A DNA stretch of 64,000 bases from Comamonas sp. lk (GCA_945861345.1 CAMATX010000002.1:1-64000), one strand, 5' to 3'; counted from the first letter of the stretch, positions 37,615 through 48,480 are shown. Notes: generated from the letters alone by a model not told the origin. Made by a program: numbers and translations.

Positions 37615-37917
37615 ATGGACCACACCATCACCAACCTCATTATTTTTGTGCTGGCGATTTACGTCGGCTACCACGTGGTCTGGAACGTCACGCCCGCTTT
37701 GCACACGCCTTTGATGGCGGTGACCAATGCGGTCTCGGCCATCATCATCGTAGGCGCCATGCTGGCGGCAGCCCTCACCGTCACGCCGCTGGGTAAAACC
37801 ATGGGCGTGTTGGCGGTGGCGCTGGCTGCAGTCAATGTGTTCGGCGGCTTTTTAGTCACGCGGCGAATGCTGGAAATGTTCAAGAAAAAAGCGCCCAAGA
37901 CAGGAGCTGAAAAATGA
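37615..37917 (+). CDS. pntAB: NAD(P) transhydrogenase subunit alpha part 2 (membrane)
   Basis: Small TM protein ending [17 protein letters not shown] between pntA and pntB. Confidence 0.93.
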   Translation: MDHTITNLIIFVLAIYVGYHVVWNVTPALHTPLMAVTNAVSAIIIVGAMLAAALTVTPLGKTMGVLAVALAAVNVFGGFLVTRRMLEMFKKKAPKTGAEK

Positions 37918-39344
37918 GCATGGACCTCGTCGTATTGTTGTATTTGGTCGCCAGCATCTTTTTTATTCAGGCGCTCAAGGGGCTGTCGCACCCGACCACC
38001 TCGATTCGCGGCAATCTGTTTGGCATGAGCGGCATGGCGATTGCCGTGGTAACCACCGCTGCGCTCATCGTCAATTTGGCGGGTCACGCCGACGGCTTGG
38101 GCTGGGTGCTGCTTGGTCTGGTCATCGGCGGCGGCGCTGGGGCCATCATGGCGCAGCGGGTCGAGATGACCAAAATGCCCGAACTGGTGGCCTTTATGCA
38201 CAGCATGATCGGCTTGGCGGCGGTGTTCATCGCTATCGCGGCGGTGGTTGAACCTGCGGCTTTCGCTATCGTGGCACAAGGTTTGGGCACGCTGGACATA
38301 CCTAAGGGCAACCGCTTGGAACTGTTCCTGGGTGCTGCCATCGGTGCTATTACCTTCAGCGGTTCGGTGATCGCATTCGGCAAACTCTCCGGCAAGTACA
38401 AATTCCGTTTGTTTCAAGGTGCGCCGGTGGTGTTTGCCGGACAGCACATGCTGAACCTGGCCATCGGCCTGGCAACGGTCGGTTTAGGCGTGTACTTCAT
38501 GTTCACTGGCAACTGGGATGCATTCCTTATCATGCTGGCGCTGTCTTTTGTGCTGGGCGTGCTCATCATCATCCCGATCGGCGGCGCCGACATGCCGGTG
38601 GTGGTGTCCATGCTCAACAGCTATTCGGGCTGGGCGGCAGCCGGTATCGGTTTTTCGCTGAACAACAGCATGCTGATCATTGCCGGTTCCTTGGTCGGTT
38701 CGTCTGGCGCCATCTTGTCCTACATCATGTGCAAGGCGATGAACCGGTCGTTCTTTAACGTGATTTTGGGCGGCTTCGGCGGTGAGGCTGGCGCTGCGGC
38801 GACCGGCAGCACCGAGCAGCGCCCGGTGAAAAGCGGCAGCGCCGATGACGCAGCATTCATTTTGGGCAATGCCGAAACCGTGGTGATCGTGCCCGGCTAC
38901 GGTTTGGCCGTCGCGCGTGCCCAACATGCGGTGAAAGAGTTGGCTGAAAAGCTGGCGCACAAAGGCATCACCGTGAAATACGCGATTCACCCGGTGGCCG
39001 GGCGCATGCCAGGCCACATGAACGTGTTGCTGGCCGAGGCCGAAGTGCCTTATGACCAGGTGTTCGAGATGGAGGACATCAACGGCGAATTCGGCCAAGT
39101 GGATGTGGCCATCATTTTGGGCGCCAATGACGTGGTCAACCCTGCTGCCATGATCAAGGGCAGTGCCATCTACGGCATGCCGATTTTGGAGGCCTACAAA
39201 GCCAAAACCATCATCGTCAACAAACGCTCCATGGCCGCGGGCTATGCAGGACTGGACAACGAACTCTTCTACATGGACAAAACCATGATGGTGTTTGGCG
39301 ACGCGAAGAAGGTGGTTGAGGATATGGTCAAGGCGATAGAGTGA
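37914..39344 (+). CDS. pntB: NAD(P) transhydrogenase subunit beta
   Basis: Multi-TM domain then [19 protein letters not shown]...[25 protein letters not shown]. Confidence 0.96.
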   Translation: MSMDLVVLLYLVASIFFIQALKGLSHPTTSIRGNLFGMSGMAIAVVTTAALIVNLAGHADGLGWVLLGLVIGGGAGAIMAQRVEMTKMPELVAFMHSMIGLAAVFIAIAAVVEPAAFAIVAQGLGTLDIPKGNRLELFLGAAIGAITFSGSVIAFGKLSGKYKFRLFQGAPVVFAGQHMLNLAIGLATVGLGVYFMFTGNWDAFLIMLALSFVLGVLIIIPIGGADMPVVVSMLNSYSGWAAAGIGFSLNNSMLIIAGSLVGSSGAILSYIMCKAMNRSFFNVILGGFGGEAGAAATGSTEQRPVKSGSADDAAFILGNAETVVIVPGYGLAVARAQHAVKELAEKLAHKGITVKYAIHPVAGRMPGHMNVLLAEAEVPYDQVFEMEDINGEFGQVDVAIILGANDVVNPAAMIKGSAIYGMPILEAYKAKTIIVNKRSMAAGYAGLDNELFYMDKTMMVFGDAKKVVEDMVKAIE

Positions 39345-39366
39345 TCGATGCGCCCTCTGAGAAATT

Positions 39367-41682
39367 CTATTTTTCAGATTTCATGAAATAGAAATCGCCT
39401 ACTACTTGATCGTAAATCGCAGGGACTTGTTCGTGCCCAACGGAATTAGCCAGGCCAACGACCTGGTTGCGTACATTACGGACCACTTTATCGATCGTGA
39501 TCCCTGGGACGAGCATTTCCTTTAGAAAAACACGAGTAAATATCCCATTTTTGCCCTTGTCAGTGGGGCCGAGTCGATCAAGGGCTTGCTGGCCAGTACC
39601 TGCGGAAAAAATCACCATTTGCCCGGTCGCTGCTGTCGTTGGCGATAGCCCTCTTCCGCCAATAGCACGTCCAGCAACTTTGAAGGGGTTATCCCTACAC
39701 GCATCAATGATTGCCAAAGCGAATTTCACCTTACGTTCATTCATATCATCAAGCAATCGTTGCAAGGGAATTGCTTCATCTTTAACTTGAGACTCGCTCT
39801 CGCCGCCGATGTCAATTGGAAGCAAGTAATTGGCTGCGCCTAACTGCACGCCGTGCCCCGCATAAAAGATCATTACTTCGTCACCGCCCTCAACCTGTGA
39901 GGAAAAACTCCTTAGTGCCGTTTTCATTTCCTTTTCAGTGAGGTCTAATTTCAATGTAACTTTGTAGCCAACCTTTTGCATGTTTTCGGCAATTGCGCGC
40001 GCATCTTCACGTGCATTTTCTAATTTTGTGACATTTCGATAATTGTCATTTCCAATGATTAAGGCCTTCCGATTCGCATACACCACCTCTGCTCGTACCG
40101 CCAAATCATTAACCCTTTGTTGCGCACTCGACTGGGCCTCAGCCAATTGAAGTTTTCGTTGCAGTTCGTTTTCCCTCTGCGCAGCGGCTAGCGCCTCCTG
40201 CTTCAATTTTTCCTCGGCTTGAGCCTGCATCTTCTTAGCCACTTGGGCCTCCGCAACCAGTTGTGCTTCGCGTGCATTTTGCGACTCTAGCTGCGCTTGG
40301 ATGCGTGTTTTCTCCTCGGTGAGTGCTATTTGCCGTTGTTCGTCTGCGATTTTTTGTTTCTTGGTTTCTTCCAACTTAGCAAGCTGCTGTTTTTGCATCT
40401 CCGTCTCTGCTCTTTGTCGCTCTAAGGCCTCGGCAGTCTGACGTGCCAATTGCGCCCTTGACTGCTCATGCTCTTGTAAAAGTTTTTGGCGTTGAAGGCT
40501 TGATGCCCCGTCTTTCTTTGCTAACTCCTGGGTAGCAAAGAAAGCTTTTTCCTCAGCATCAGTTTTATTGCCCAATTTTTCTTCGGGTTCTGCCTCAAGG
40601 GTCTTTCGTTCCTCTGAAGTTGCTACGGCCAATGCATCTTTGGAAAATGTTTGAAGATTTAGCTCAAGGTCAGCAAAAGCAATTTGCCACTGGTCTCGGT
40701 TTAAAGAGAAGGTGCTGTCCGAGGCATATTTACTAGGATCAAGAATAAGTAGTTTTTTGTTTACCAACGAATCCGTTCCGAAATTAGGCCCAAAAGCATT
40801 TTGATATTTTCCTTGTCCAGAGAAAAGGCCTGCAGAGAACGACCCTACGTAAGTGATAGGCGTACCCGAGTATCGATAAGTTCCAACAACTTTTCCCTTT
40901 CCAATCGGAAAGCCATTCTGCCAATTGGCGACGTAGACTAAGTCATCTGCTTTGCTTTTATAGACGGCACGGCCATTTGGGATACCTCGATTAAATTCCC
41001 CGACAAACGTATCTCCCATGAATGACCCATCTTGACTATGCGCATAAACACCAAAGCATGGAGCTTTAAAGTTTGCTTCAGTACATAAGGGCAAAGTACT
41101 GCCGAATTTATTCTTTAACTCCGACAAGAATAAAGGTGCATTGGCATCAATTTCGACGGAGCTGATTGCTGGCTCCAAGCTTGCTGTTAAATAAGAGTGT
41201 TGAGACAGGCTGACGATAGCAACCTCAATTGGAAAGCTCCAAATGCGTCCAGCTGACAAAGTGCAAGCAGTCCTGATTGTGCCTACAAATTTATCCGATT
41301 TATAACTTCCTTCGGCTTTGGTTAATGGATCTACAGGAACGCAGTCAGTGCCTGCGTTTGTTACTGCCAAAAGTGCAGTACCTAATCCCGCAGGAACTCC
41401 ATTAATCCAGCTAGTGGAATACGTTTCTCCGGGTCTACATTTTCCCCCAGCCCAGCAAATAGTTGCTCTGGTATACGTGCCGACACCATGCGGTTTTCCG
41501 TCTTTAAATTCTCCGACGTATTTGTCACCTTTAAACGCATCATTTCCGGTATGGACATACGTACCTTGACAATTCGTCCAATCCCCACCAATTGGACATT
41601 GAGGTAGTTTGGACTCTGCCGTTACGCTAATGCCAAGCAATGAGAGCGCGACAGCAAGTATGACTTTTGATATTCGGTTCAT
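39367..41682 (-). CDS. Exported MORN-repeat / coiled-coil / caspase-like (peptidase C14) protein
   Basis: Signal peptide; MORN repeats YVGEFKDGKPHGVGTYT and FVGEFNRGIPNGRAVYK; long E/K/Q coiled coil; RKALIIGNDNYRN...MIFYAGHGVQ (His)...LAIIDACRDNPF (Cys). Confidence 0.88.
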   Translation of the reverse strand: MNRISKVILAVALSLLGISVTAESKLPQCPIGGDWTNCQGTYVHTGNDAFKGDKYVGEFKDGKPHGVGTYTRATICWAGGKCRPGETYSTSWINGVPAGLGTALLAVTNAGTDCVPVDPLTKAEGSYKSDKFVGTIRTACTLSAGRIWSFPIEVAIVSLSQHSYLTASLEPAISSVEIDANAPLFLSELKNKFGSTLPLCTEANFKAPCFGVYAHSQDGSFMGDTFVGEFNRGIPNGRAVYKSKADDLVYVANWQNGFPIGKGKVVGTYRYSGTPITYVGSFSAGLFSGQGKYQNAFGPNFGTDSLVNKKLLILDPSKYASDSTFSLNRDQWQIAFADLELNLQTFSKDALAVATSEERKTLEAEPEEKLGNKTDAEEKAFFATQELAKKDGASSLQRQKLLQEHEQSRAQLARQTAEALERQRAETEMQKQQLAKLEETKKQKIADEQRQIALTEEKTRIQAQLESQNAREAQLVAEAQVAKKMQAQAEEKLKQEALAAAQRENELQRKLQLAEAQSSAQQRVNDLAVRAEVVYANRKALIIGNDNYRNVTKLENAREDARAIAENMQKVGYKVTLKLDLTEKEMKTALRSFSSQVEGGDEVMIFYAGHGVQLGAANYLLPIDIGGESESQVKDEAIPLQRLLDDMNERKVKFALAIIDACRDNPFKVAGRAIGGRGLSPTTAATGQMVIFSAGTGQQALDRLGPTDKGKNGIFTRVFLKEMLVPGITIDKVVRNVRNQVVGLANSVGHEQVPAIYDQVVGDFYFMKSEK

Positions 41683-41942
41683 GTTAAGGTTGGACTGATG
41701 GCCAGAGAGGGATTAAATTTATATTGCAGACTACTTATTACCTTATAAGATAGTACAAACTATTGTTGCCGTTCCGTAGGCGTCCGTAGCTGCATAGTAG
41801 TACATGATTATTTATTACGCAATTGCCTCACTATCACCGCATCAGATGCATTTTTTGCCTCAATATGCCTCGTCACCTTCTATTTGAAGCAAATTGAATA
41901 GAAGATCATAGGGGCGCCCGGGATTGATGGCTCAAACGTTAA

Positions 41943-42692
41943 ATGAATATCTCCGTTATGAAAATTTTTTTGCTTCTACTGGCCAGCCTGTTGGCTAGTG
42001 GAGCCAACGCCGACGATCTGCGCAAGATTGCAGTACTGGCCTTGATGGGCGACACACTCACCCTTGTTAACCATCGACCTGAAACCGGTAGCAACATCGA
42101 TAGAAACCTGTATTCCTCAGTACCCACCAGCGCGTCCGCCATAGACAACATGCTCGCGACAGAGGTGATTGAGGCGACTCAACGGGTGGGCCTGCCTGGC
42201 AATCTAGAGATTCAAGCAGTGAAATACCCGGGGCGATATGAAACCGCACGATGGTTCAACGGCGCAAAATTTACGCCACCGGCTGAACTAGCTTTAGCGA
42301 TGACCCAATTGGAAGCCACGCATCTCCTATTCATCGCCCCCTATCGTGCGCCTTCGATGCTCAAAACTGCAAACTCAAGCGTCGGGAGTGGCCATCTTGA
42401 AGGCCTCGGCTTTTACATAGACCGTGAGCTAAGGATCAAACGCGCTGATACCGGCGAATTAGGCCAGGGGGTTTTAGCGCCGTTTGCTTACTTTAAGGTT
42501 TGGCTAATCGACCTTGCCCGCGGCGAGCGTGTGCACGAACAAGCCATCACCGCCAGTAGCACTGCGTCCGTTGCGCGTAACAAGAATGGCCTCGATCCTT
42601 GGGACACACTCGACGCCGCTCAAAAGGTACTAGCCCTGCGCAGGCTCATCCGTAGCGAGCTAGATATGGCCTTACCCAAACTCCTACCCTAG
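41943..42692 (+). CDS. Hypothetical exported protein
   Basis: Signal peptide MKIFLLLLASLLASGANA; divergent from the caspase gene; family not recognised. Confidence 0.6.
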   Translation: MNISVMKIFLLLLASLLASGANADDLRKIAVLALMGDTLTLVNHRPETGSNIDRNLYSSVPTSASAIDNMLATEVIEATQRVGLPGNLEIQAVKYPGRYETARWFNGAKFTPPAELALAMTQLEATHLLFIAPYRAPSMLKTANSSVGSGHLEGLGFYIDRELRIKRADTGELGQGVLAPFAYFKVWLIDLARGERVHEQAITASSTASVARNKNGLDPWDTLDAAQKVLALRRLIRSELDMALPKLLP

Positions 42693-42786
42693 CAGGAATT
42701 TTCAAATTCTCAGGCCACCAGGATTTACTCCACAAAAATACGAGTGCTCGCTGGATTGCATTAGTCCAAAAGTGGTGGGATAGGCG

Positions 42787-43776
42787 CTACTTCAGCCACC
42801 CGCGCTTGCGGAAGTACCACATGGGCACCAGCGCGCTGCAGATCATCAGCGCCACGGTGTAGGGGTAGCTCCAGGGGCCCAAAAACTCCAGTTCGGGGAA
42901 TTTCAGGTTCATGCCGTAGACGCTGGCGATCAGCGTGGGCGGCAGCAAGGCGACGCTGGCCACCGAGAAGATCTTGATGATCTTGTTTTGGTTGATATTG
43001 ATGAAACCGACGGTGGCGTCCATCAAGAAGTTGATCTTGTCAAACAAAAACGCGGTGTGGCTGTCCAGCGAGTCGATGTCGCGCAGAATCTGGCGCGCGT
43101 CTTCAAACTGCTCGGCGTTGAGCATTTTGGAGCGCATCATGAAGCTCACGGCGCGCCGGGTGTCCATCACGTTGCGGCGGATGCGTCCGCTCATGTCCTC
43201 GTGGCGGGCGATGGCAGCGAGGGCCTCGCCGGCGATCTCATCGGTCACATTGCCAGCGAGCACTTTACGGCTGACGTTTTCCAGGTCGTCGTAAATACCT
43301 TCGAGCGTGTCGGCGGAGTATTCGGCATCGGCATCGAACAACTTGAGCAAGACCTCTTTAGCGTCTTCGATCAGTCCGGGCGCGCGGCGCGCACGCATGC
43401 GCAGCAGCCTAAAAACAGGCACGTCTTCGTCGTGAATCGAAAAGAGAACGCCTTTGCTTTTGAGGCTGTCGTTCACCAAATTCAGGATAAACGCGGCGCG
43501 CACCGTGCGCGGCTCGTCTTCGTCGGCGATTAAAAAGTCGCTGCGAATATGCAGCTCGCCGTTGTCCTCGGTGTAGAAACGGGCCGATTCCTCGATGTCC
43601 TCGTCCATCGCGTCTTCGGGGATGGACAGGCCGTAATACTGCTTGATCCAGCGCTTTTCTTCGACGGTGGGCGACTCCAAATCCACCCAAATGGGCTGGA
43701 ATTTGGAGAGCTCTTCCAGGGATTCGATCTCTTCCTGGAATAGGCGGCCGTTGGCCAGGGTAAAAATATTGAGCAT
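42787..43776 (-). CDS. corA: CorA-family magnesium/cobalt transporter
   Basis: C-terminal two TMs with SVYGMNLKFPE (GMN motif). Confidence 0.93.
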   Translation of the reverse strand: MLNIFTLANGRLFQEEIESLEELSKFQPIWVDLESPTVEEKRWIKQYYGLSIPEDAMDEDIEESARFYTEDNGELHIRSDFLIADEDEPRTVRAAFILNLVNDSLKSKGVLFSIHDEDVPVFRLLRMRARRAPGLIEDAKEVLLKLFDADAEYSADTLEGIYDDLENVSRKVLAGNVTDEIAGEALAAIARHEDMSGRIRRNVMDTRRAVSFMMRSKMLNAEQFEDARQILRDIDSLDSHTAFLFDKINFLMDATVGFININQNKIIKIFSVASVALLPPTLIASVYGMNLKFPELEFLGPWSYPYTVALMICSALVPMWYFRKRGWLK

Positions 43777-44133
43777 GGCAAATGATTGAAGGTCGGGGCC
43801 TGCGGGTTCGACGGGCTAAAAATAACGGCAGCTTTCGAACGACGCGGGCCGGGTAGCCTCAACCATTCGAAAGCGGCCTACTGGGGTAGTAGTCCAAGAA
43901 TGCTCTCCACGGTGGAAAACCCTAATTATCGCACTGCCATATGACAAAACAGGCCCCTGCCCAGAGGGCCGCCAAAGCATGCTGCGCCGCCGCATGAAAA
44001 GGCTTTGCAATTTGTCCAAAAGGCGCGCATAGTGGAGTTGCTGGCTGCCACCGTGGGCGGCGGCTTAAGCAGTAAGACCGGTGCCCGCTAGGTCGCCGGA
44101 TGTGTTTTTGGCAAGAGCAACTGGAGGCTATTT

Positions 44134-44463
44134 ATGAATTTGACAATCAGCGGCCATCATCTGGAAGTTACCCCGGCCCTGCGCAGTTACGTGACCGAAA
44201 AGCTGGATCGCATCATGCGGCACTTTGATCAGGTCGTCGACGTAAAAGTCTTGCTGACTGTTGAAAAGCAAAAAGAGAAAGCTCGCAGGCAGCGCGCTGA
44301 ATGCAATATCCATGTCAAGGGCAACGATATGTTTGCCCAAAGCTCGCACCAGGACCTGTATGCGGCAGTCGATGACCTGGTTGACAAACTCGACCGCCAG
44401 GTCGGACGGCACAAAGACCGCATCCAGGACCACCACCACGCAGCGCCCAAACGCCTGATGTAG
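44134..44463 (+). CDS. hpf: Ribosome hibernation promoting factor
   Basis: [41 protein letters not shown]. Confidence 0.94.
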   Translation: MNLTISGHHLEVTPALRSYVTEKLDRIMRHFDQVVDVKVLLTVEKQKEKARRQRAECNIHVKGNDMFAQSSHQDLYAAVDDLVDKLDRQVGRHKDRIQDHHHAAPKRLM

Positions 44464-44490
44464 AGGCCGCCGGCGCGGCCCCAAGCCCCA

Positions 44491-44517
44491 ACCGCCGCGC
44501 TTTGCGGCGGTTTTTTT
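44491..44517 (+). terminator. Rho-independent terminator after hpf
   Basis: ACCGCCGC-GCTTT-GCGGCGGT then TTTTTT; only ~20 bp before ptsN, so attenuation is possible. Confidence 0.75.
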
Positions 44518-44538
44518 ATGTGCATAATCCGCACCACC

Positions 44539-45006
44539 ATGAACCGACTCGCTGCGCTTTTGCCCCCGCCACACGTGCTCGCGCAAGTTGAGGCCACCAG
44601 TAAAAAGCGCGCTTTTGAGGAAGCCGGCCTGCTCTTTGAAAGTCTGCACGGCCTGAGCCGGGCGCTGGTCACAGACAGCTTGTTTTCCCGGGAGCGGCTG
44701 GGATCGACCGGGTTGGGCCACGGCGTAGCCATTCCCCACGGGCGCATCAAGGGCCTCAAAGCGCCCATGGCGGCGGTGTTCCAGCTGGCCAAGCCCATTG
44801 GCTTTGACGCCCCGGACGACCAGGCCGTCAGCCTCATGATTTTCCTGCTGGTGCCCGAGACAGCCACCCAGCGCCACCTCGAAATTCTTTCTGAAATTGC
44901 CGAGCTGCTCAGCGACGCCGATATGCGCACCCGTCTGACCAGCACGACCGACGCCACCGAGCTGCACAGCCTGCTGACCTGCTGGAAGCCGGTCCAGGCC
45001 CACTAA
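44539..45006 (+). CDS. ptsN: PTS IIA-like nitrogen regulatory protein PtsN
   Basis: [15 protein letters not shown] phospho-His motif; gene order hpf-ptsN-hprK. Confidence 0.93.
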   Translation: MNRLAALLPPPHVLAQVEATSKKRAFEEAGLLFESLHGLSRALVTDSLFSRERLGSTGLGHGVAIPHGRIKGLKAPMAAVFQLAKPIGFDAPDDQAVSLMIFLLVPETATQRHLEILSEIAELLSDADMRTRLTSTTDATELHSLLTCWKPVQAH

Positions 45007-45040
45007 CGCCTTTTCCCCACAGCGCCCCCGCCTTTCGCCT

Positions 45041-45991
45041 GTGAAACCCAACGCCATCAGCGCCGACGTCCTCTTTGAGGCCTTTCGCGATCGCTTGCAG
45101 TGGCAGTGGGTGGCCGGCCTGGGCGCCTCGGAGCGCCGATTTGACGAGGTGGCGGTGCGCGCCGCGCGCTCGGGCGCCGATTTGGTCGGTTACCTCAATT
45201 ACATCCACCCCTATCGGGTGCAAATTCTGGGCGAGCGCGAGATCGCTTACATCAGCAACGCCAGCGAAGAAGACAGCACGCGGCGCATCCAGCGCATCGT
45301 GACGCTGGAGCCGCCGGTGCTGGTGCTGGCCGACGGGCAAGTGGCGCCGCCAGGCTTGCTGCGCATGTGCGAAGAGGCGCAAATCCCCATGTTTGCCGCC
45401 CAAGGCTCCTCGGCCTTTGTCATTGATGTGCTGCGCGCCTATTTGTCCAAACACTTTGCCGACCGGGTGTCCATGCACGGGGTGTTCATGGACATTTTGG
45501 GCCTGGGCGTGCTGATTACCGGCGAGTCCGGCCTGGGCAAAAGCGAGCTGGGCCTGGAGCTGATCTCACGCGGCAACGGCTTGGTGGCCGACGATTCGGT
45601 GGACCTGTACCGCATCAACCAGGCCACCATCGAGGGGCGCTGCCCCGATTTATTGCAAAACCTGCTGGAAGTGCGCGGCATTGGCCTGTTGGACATCCGC
45701 GCTATTTTTGGTGAGACGGCGGTGCGCCGCAAAATGCGCCTCAAGCTGATCGTGCACCTGGTGCGCAAAGAAACCCTGGAGCGCGAGTACGAGCGCATGC
45801 CGCATGAGCCACTCACCCAGGACGTGATCGGCATTCCGGTGCGCAAGGTGGTGATTCAGGTGGTGGCTGGGCGCAATATCGCCGTGCTGGTGGAGGCGGC
45901 GGTGCGCAACACGATTTTGCAGCTGCGCGGCATCGACACCTACGCCGACTTTGTCGAGCGCCAGCGCCGCGCCATGGAACAGGGGCAGTAA
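45041..45991 (+). CDS. hprK: HPr kinase/phosphorylase
   Basis: Walker [21 protein letters not shown]; HprK signature [20 protein letters not shown] start. Confidence 0.95.
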   Translation: MKPNAISADVLFEAFRDRLQWQWVAGLGASERRFDEVAVRAARSGADLVGYLNYIHPYRVQILGEREIAYISNASEEDSTRRIQRIVTLEPPVLVLADGQVAPPGLLRMCEEAQIPMFAAQGSSAFVIDVLRAYLSKHFADRVSMHGVFMDILGLGVLITGESGLGKSELGLELISRGNGLVADDSVDLYRINQATIEGRCPDLLQNLLEVRGIGLLDIRAIFGETAVRRKMRLKLIVHLVRKETLEREYERMPHEPLTQDVIGIPVRKVVIQVVAGRNIAVLVEAAVRNTILQLRGIDTYADFVERQRRAMEQGQ

Positions 45992-46016
45992 ACCAGCCGC
46001 CCCACCGCTGCGCCGC

Positions 46017-46871
46017 TCAGGTGTAGCGCTTGCTGCGAAGGTTGGTGCGCATTTCGCTGAGCAAAGGCTGCAAAGTGGGGCTGCCGATGCGCAGCGCCAC
46101 GGCGGTGGCCAGGATGTCAATAATCATCAAATGCATCAGGCGCGAGACCATGGGGCTGTATTTGTCAAAGCCCTCGGGGTGGTCAGCGCTCAGGTGGATA
46201 TGGCCGGCACTGGCCAAGGGCGAGCCACTGGCGGTAATGACGATGGTGGTGGCGCCATTTTTGCGGGCGATGTCGCAGGCGTCCATCAGGTCGCGGGTGC
46301 GGCCCGAGTTGCTCACCACCACCACGCAGTCGCCCGGTCGCAGCACCGACGCGCACAGCACCTGCATATGGCCATCGCTGTAGGCGGCCGTGTTCACCCC
46401 CAGCCGGAAAAACTTGTACTGCCCGTCCTGGGCCACGATGCCCGAATTGCCGACGCCAAAAAACGGCACCTGGCGCCCGGCCTGGTAGGCCTGCACCAAG
46501 GCCACCACCGCACGCTCCATGGCGACGGTACTCGCTTCATTACGGTATTTCAGAAAGGCAGCCACCGTGTTGTCGATGACTTTGACCATCACGTCGCCAA
46601 TTTTGTCGTCCTCGTCCACGCTGCGGTGGATAAAGGGCACGCCCTCGTTGATGGTGCCGGCCAGCTTGAGCTTGAAGTCCGAGAGGCCGTCATAGCCCAC
46701 GCTGCGGCAAAAACGCACCACGGTGGGCTTGCTGACGTGCGCGCGGTCGGCCAGTTCGGTCACCGGCAGCTTGGCAAAAGCGCGCGGGTCGCTCAGGCAG
46801 AGCTTGCCCACGCGCTGTTCGGCCGGGGCCAGGGAAGGCAGAGAGGCTTTGATTCGGTCCAACATCAGCAA
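46017..46871 (-). CDS. hexR: RpiR/HexR-family transcriptional regulator
   Basis: N-terminal HTH (LADRAHVSKPTVVRFCRSVGYDG) plus SIS domain (VSNSGRTRDLMDA); downstream of zwf. Confidence 0.85.
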   Translation of the reverse strand: MLMLDRIKASLPSLAPAEQRVGKLCLSDPRAFAKLPVTELADRAHVSKPTVVRFCRSVGYDGLSDFKLKLAGTINEGVPFIHRSVDEDDKIGDVMVKVIDNTVAAFLKYRNEASTVAMERAVVALVQAYQAGRQVPFFGVGNSGIVAQDGQYKFFRLGVNTAAYSDGHMQVLCASVLRPGDCVVVVSNSGRTRDLMDACDIARKNGATTIVITASGSPLASAGHIHLSADHPEGFDKYSPMVSRLMHLMIIDILATAVALRIGSPTLQPLLSEMRTNLRSKRYT

Positions 46872-46905
46872 TACCTCTTTTTATGAAAACACCGTGGCTA
46901 GAGGC

Positions 46906-48366
46906 CTAGTTTTCTTCATTCCAGCAAAAACCATCGCGGGCGATCATGGCGCTAGAGGCGCTGGGGCCCCAGGTGCCACAAGCGTAGGGGCGCGGGCCCT
47001 GCGGGTCGGCGGCCCAGTGCTTGATCATCGGCTCCACCCAGCGCCAGGCCTCTTCCTGCTCGTCGCTGCGTACAAACAGGTTCAGGCGCCCGTCAATCAC
47101 ATCGAGCAACAAGCGCTCGTACGCGCCCACCCGCTCCGAGCCAAAGCGCTTGGCAAAGTCCAAGTCCAGCTGCACCGGCGCCAAGGTATTGGCTGCCTTG
47201 GCACCGCGCTTGTCCTGGCCCTGCGCCAGCAAATGCAGCTCCAGGCCGTCTTTAGGCTGTAAATTGATGACCAACTGGTTGCCGCCATTGCTGCCGGTAC
47301 GGAAGATCGCGTGCGGCGTAGGCCGGAAATTGACCACAATGCGCGCATCGCGCCCGGCCAGGCGCTTGCCCGTGCGTATGTAAAACGGCACCCCCGCCCA
47401 GCGCCAGTTGGCGATTTCGGTGCGCAAGGCCACAAAGGTTTCGGTATTGCTCTGCGGGTCGACGCCTTTTTCGTCGCGGTAGCCAGGCAAGGGCACGCCA
47501 GCGCTATTGCCGGCGGCGTACTGGCCACGCACCACGTCACTGATCAAGGTCTCGGGTGTCCAGGGCTTCAGAGAGCGCAAGACCTTGAGCTTCTCGTCGC
47601 GGATGGCATCGGCGTGCGCATTGATGGGCGGCTCCATGCCGATGGCGCACAAAAGCTGCAGGGCGTGGTTTTGGACCATATCGCGCAGGGCGCCGGTGGT
47701 TTCGTAAAAAGCGCCCCGGCTCTCCACGCCGATCTCCTCGGCAATCGTGATCTGGATGTTGGCAATGTGCTCGCGCCGCCACAAAGGCTCGAACAAGGCA
47801 TTGCCAAAGCGCAGCGCAAACAGGTTTTGCACGGCGGGCTTGCCCAAATAGTGGTCAATACGAAAAACCTGCTTTTCCTCGAAAAAGCGGCGCACCGTCT
47901 GGTTGATGGCGCGGTTGGAGGCCAAATCGTGGCCCAGCGGCTTTTCCAGGACCACGCGGGTGTTGGGGGTGTTCAGACCGGCACTGGCCAGTTGCTCGCA
48001 GACCACGGTAAAGAGCGAGGGCGCTGTGGCCACATAGACCACCACCGTCTCGGCCTTGCGCTCCTGCACGCTGGCCGCCAGCGTGGCGTAGTCCTCGGGG
48101 CGGGACAAATCCATGCGCACATATTCGAGCAAAGCGGCAAAGCGGGAGAACTCTTCGGGTGAGGGGCGCTTGGCCAGTTCCACCTTGTCAAAGCGCGATT
48201 GGATCAGGGCGCGGTATTGCGCGTGGGTCATGCCGTCGCGACCCACGCCGATGATGCGCCCGCCCTCGGGCAGGGTACCGTGGCGAAACGCCTGGAACAA
48301 AGCGGGCATGAGTTTGCGCCACACCAGGTCGCCGGTGCCGCCAAAGAGAACAAGATCAAAGCTCAT
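46906..48366 (-). CDS. zwf: Glucose-6-phosphate 1-dehydrogenase
   Basis: MSFDLVLFGGTGDLVWRKLMPALF; RIDHYLGKPAVQN active site. Confidence 0.96.
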   Translation of the reverse strand: MSFDLVLFGGTGDLVWRKLMPALFQAFRHGTLPEGGRIIGVGRDGMTHAQYRALIQSRFDKVELAKRPSPEEFSRFAALLEYVRMDLSRPEDYATLAASVQERKAETVVVYVATAPSLFTVVCEQLASAGLNTPNTRVVLEKPLGHDLASNRAINQTVRRFFEEKQVFRIDHYLGKPAVQNLFALRFGNALFEPLWRREHIANIQITIAEEIGVESRGAFYETTGALRDMVQNHALQLLCAIGMEPPINAHADAIRDEKLKVLRSLKPWTPETLISDVVRGQYAAGNSAGVPLPGYRDEKGVDPQSNTETFVALRTEIANWRWAGVPFYIRTGKRLAGRDARIVVNFRPTPHAIFRTGSNGGNQLVINLQPKDGLELHLLAQGQDKRGAKAANTLAPVQLDLDFAKRFGSERVGAYERLLLDVIDGRLNLFVRSDEQEEAWRWVEPMIKHWAADPQGPRPYACGTWGPSASSAMIARDGFCWNEEN

Positions 48367-48389
48367 AATAGGACGCACATAGAATTCGA

Positions 48390-48418
48390 GTTACAAGAAA
48401 GCTGTGATTGATTGTAAC
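48390..48418. promoter_or_regulatory. Inverted repeat GTTACAA-N15-TTGTAAC in the zwf/tal divergent promoter
   Basis: Perfect 7-bp arms in the intergenic gap between zwf (-) and tal (+). Confidence 0.55.
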
Positions 48419-48480
48419 TTTGTTTCACACGCTGCGCATGTTTTTTGCGCTGTTTTGACTTGCCACTACCGGAGCACCCC

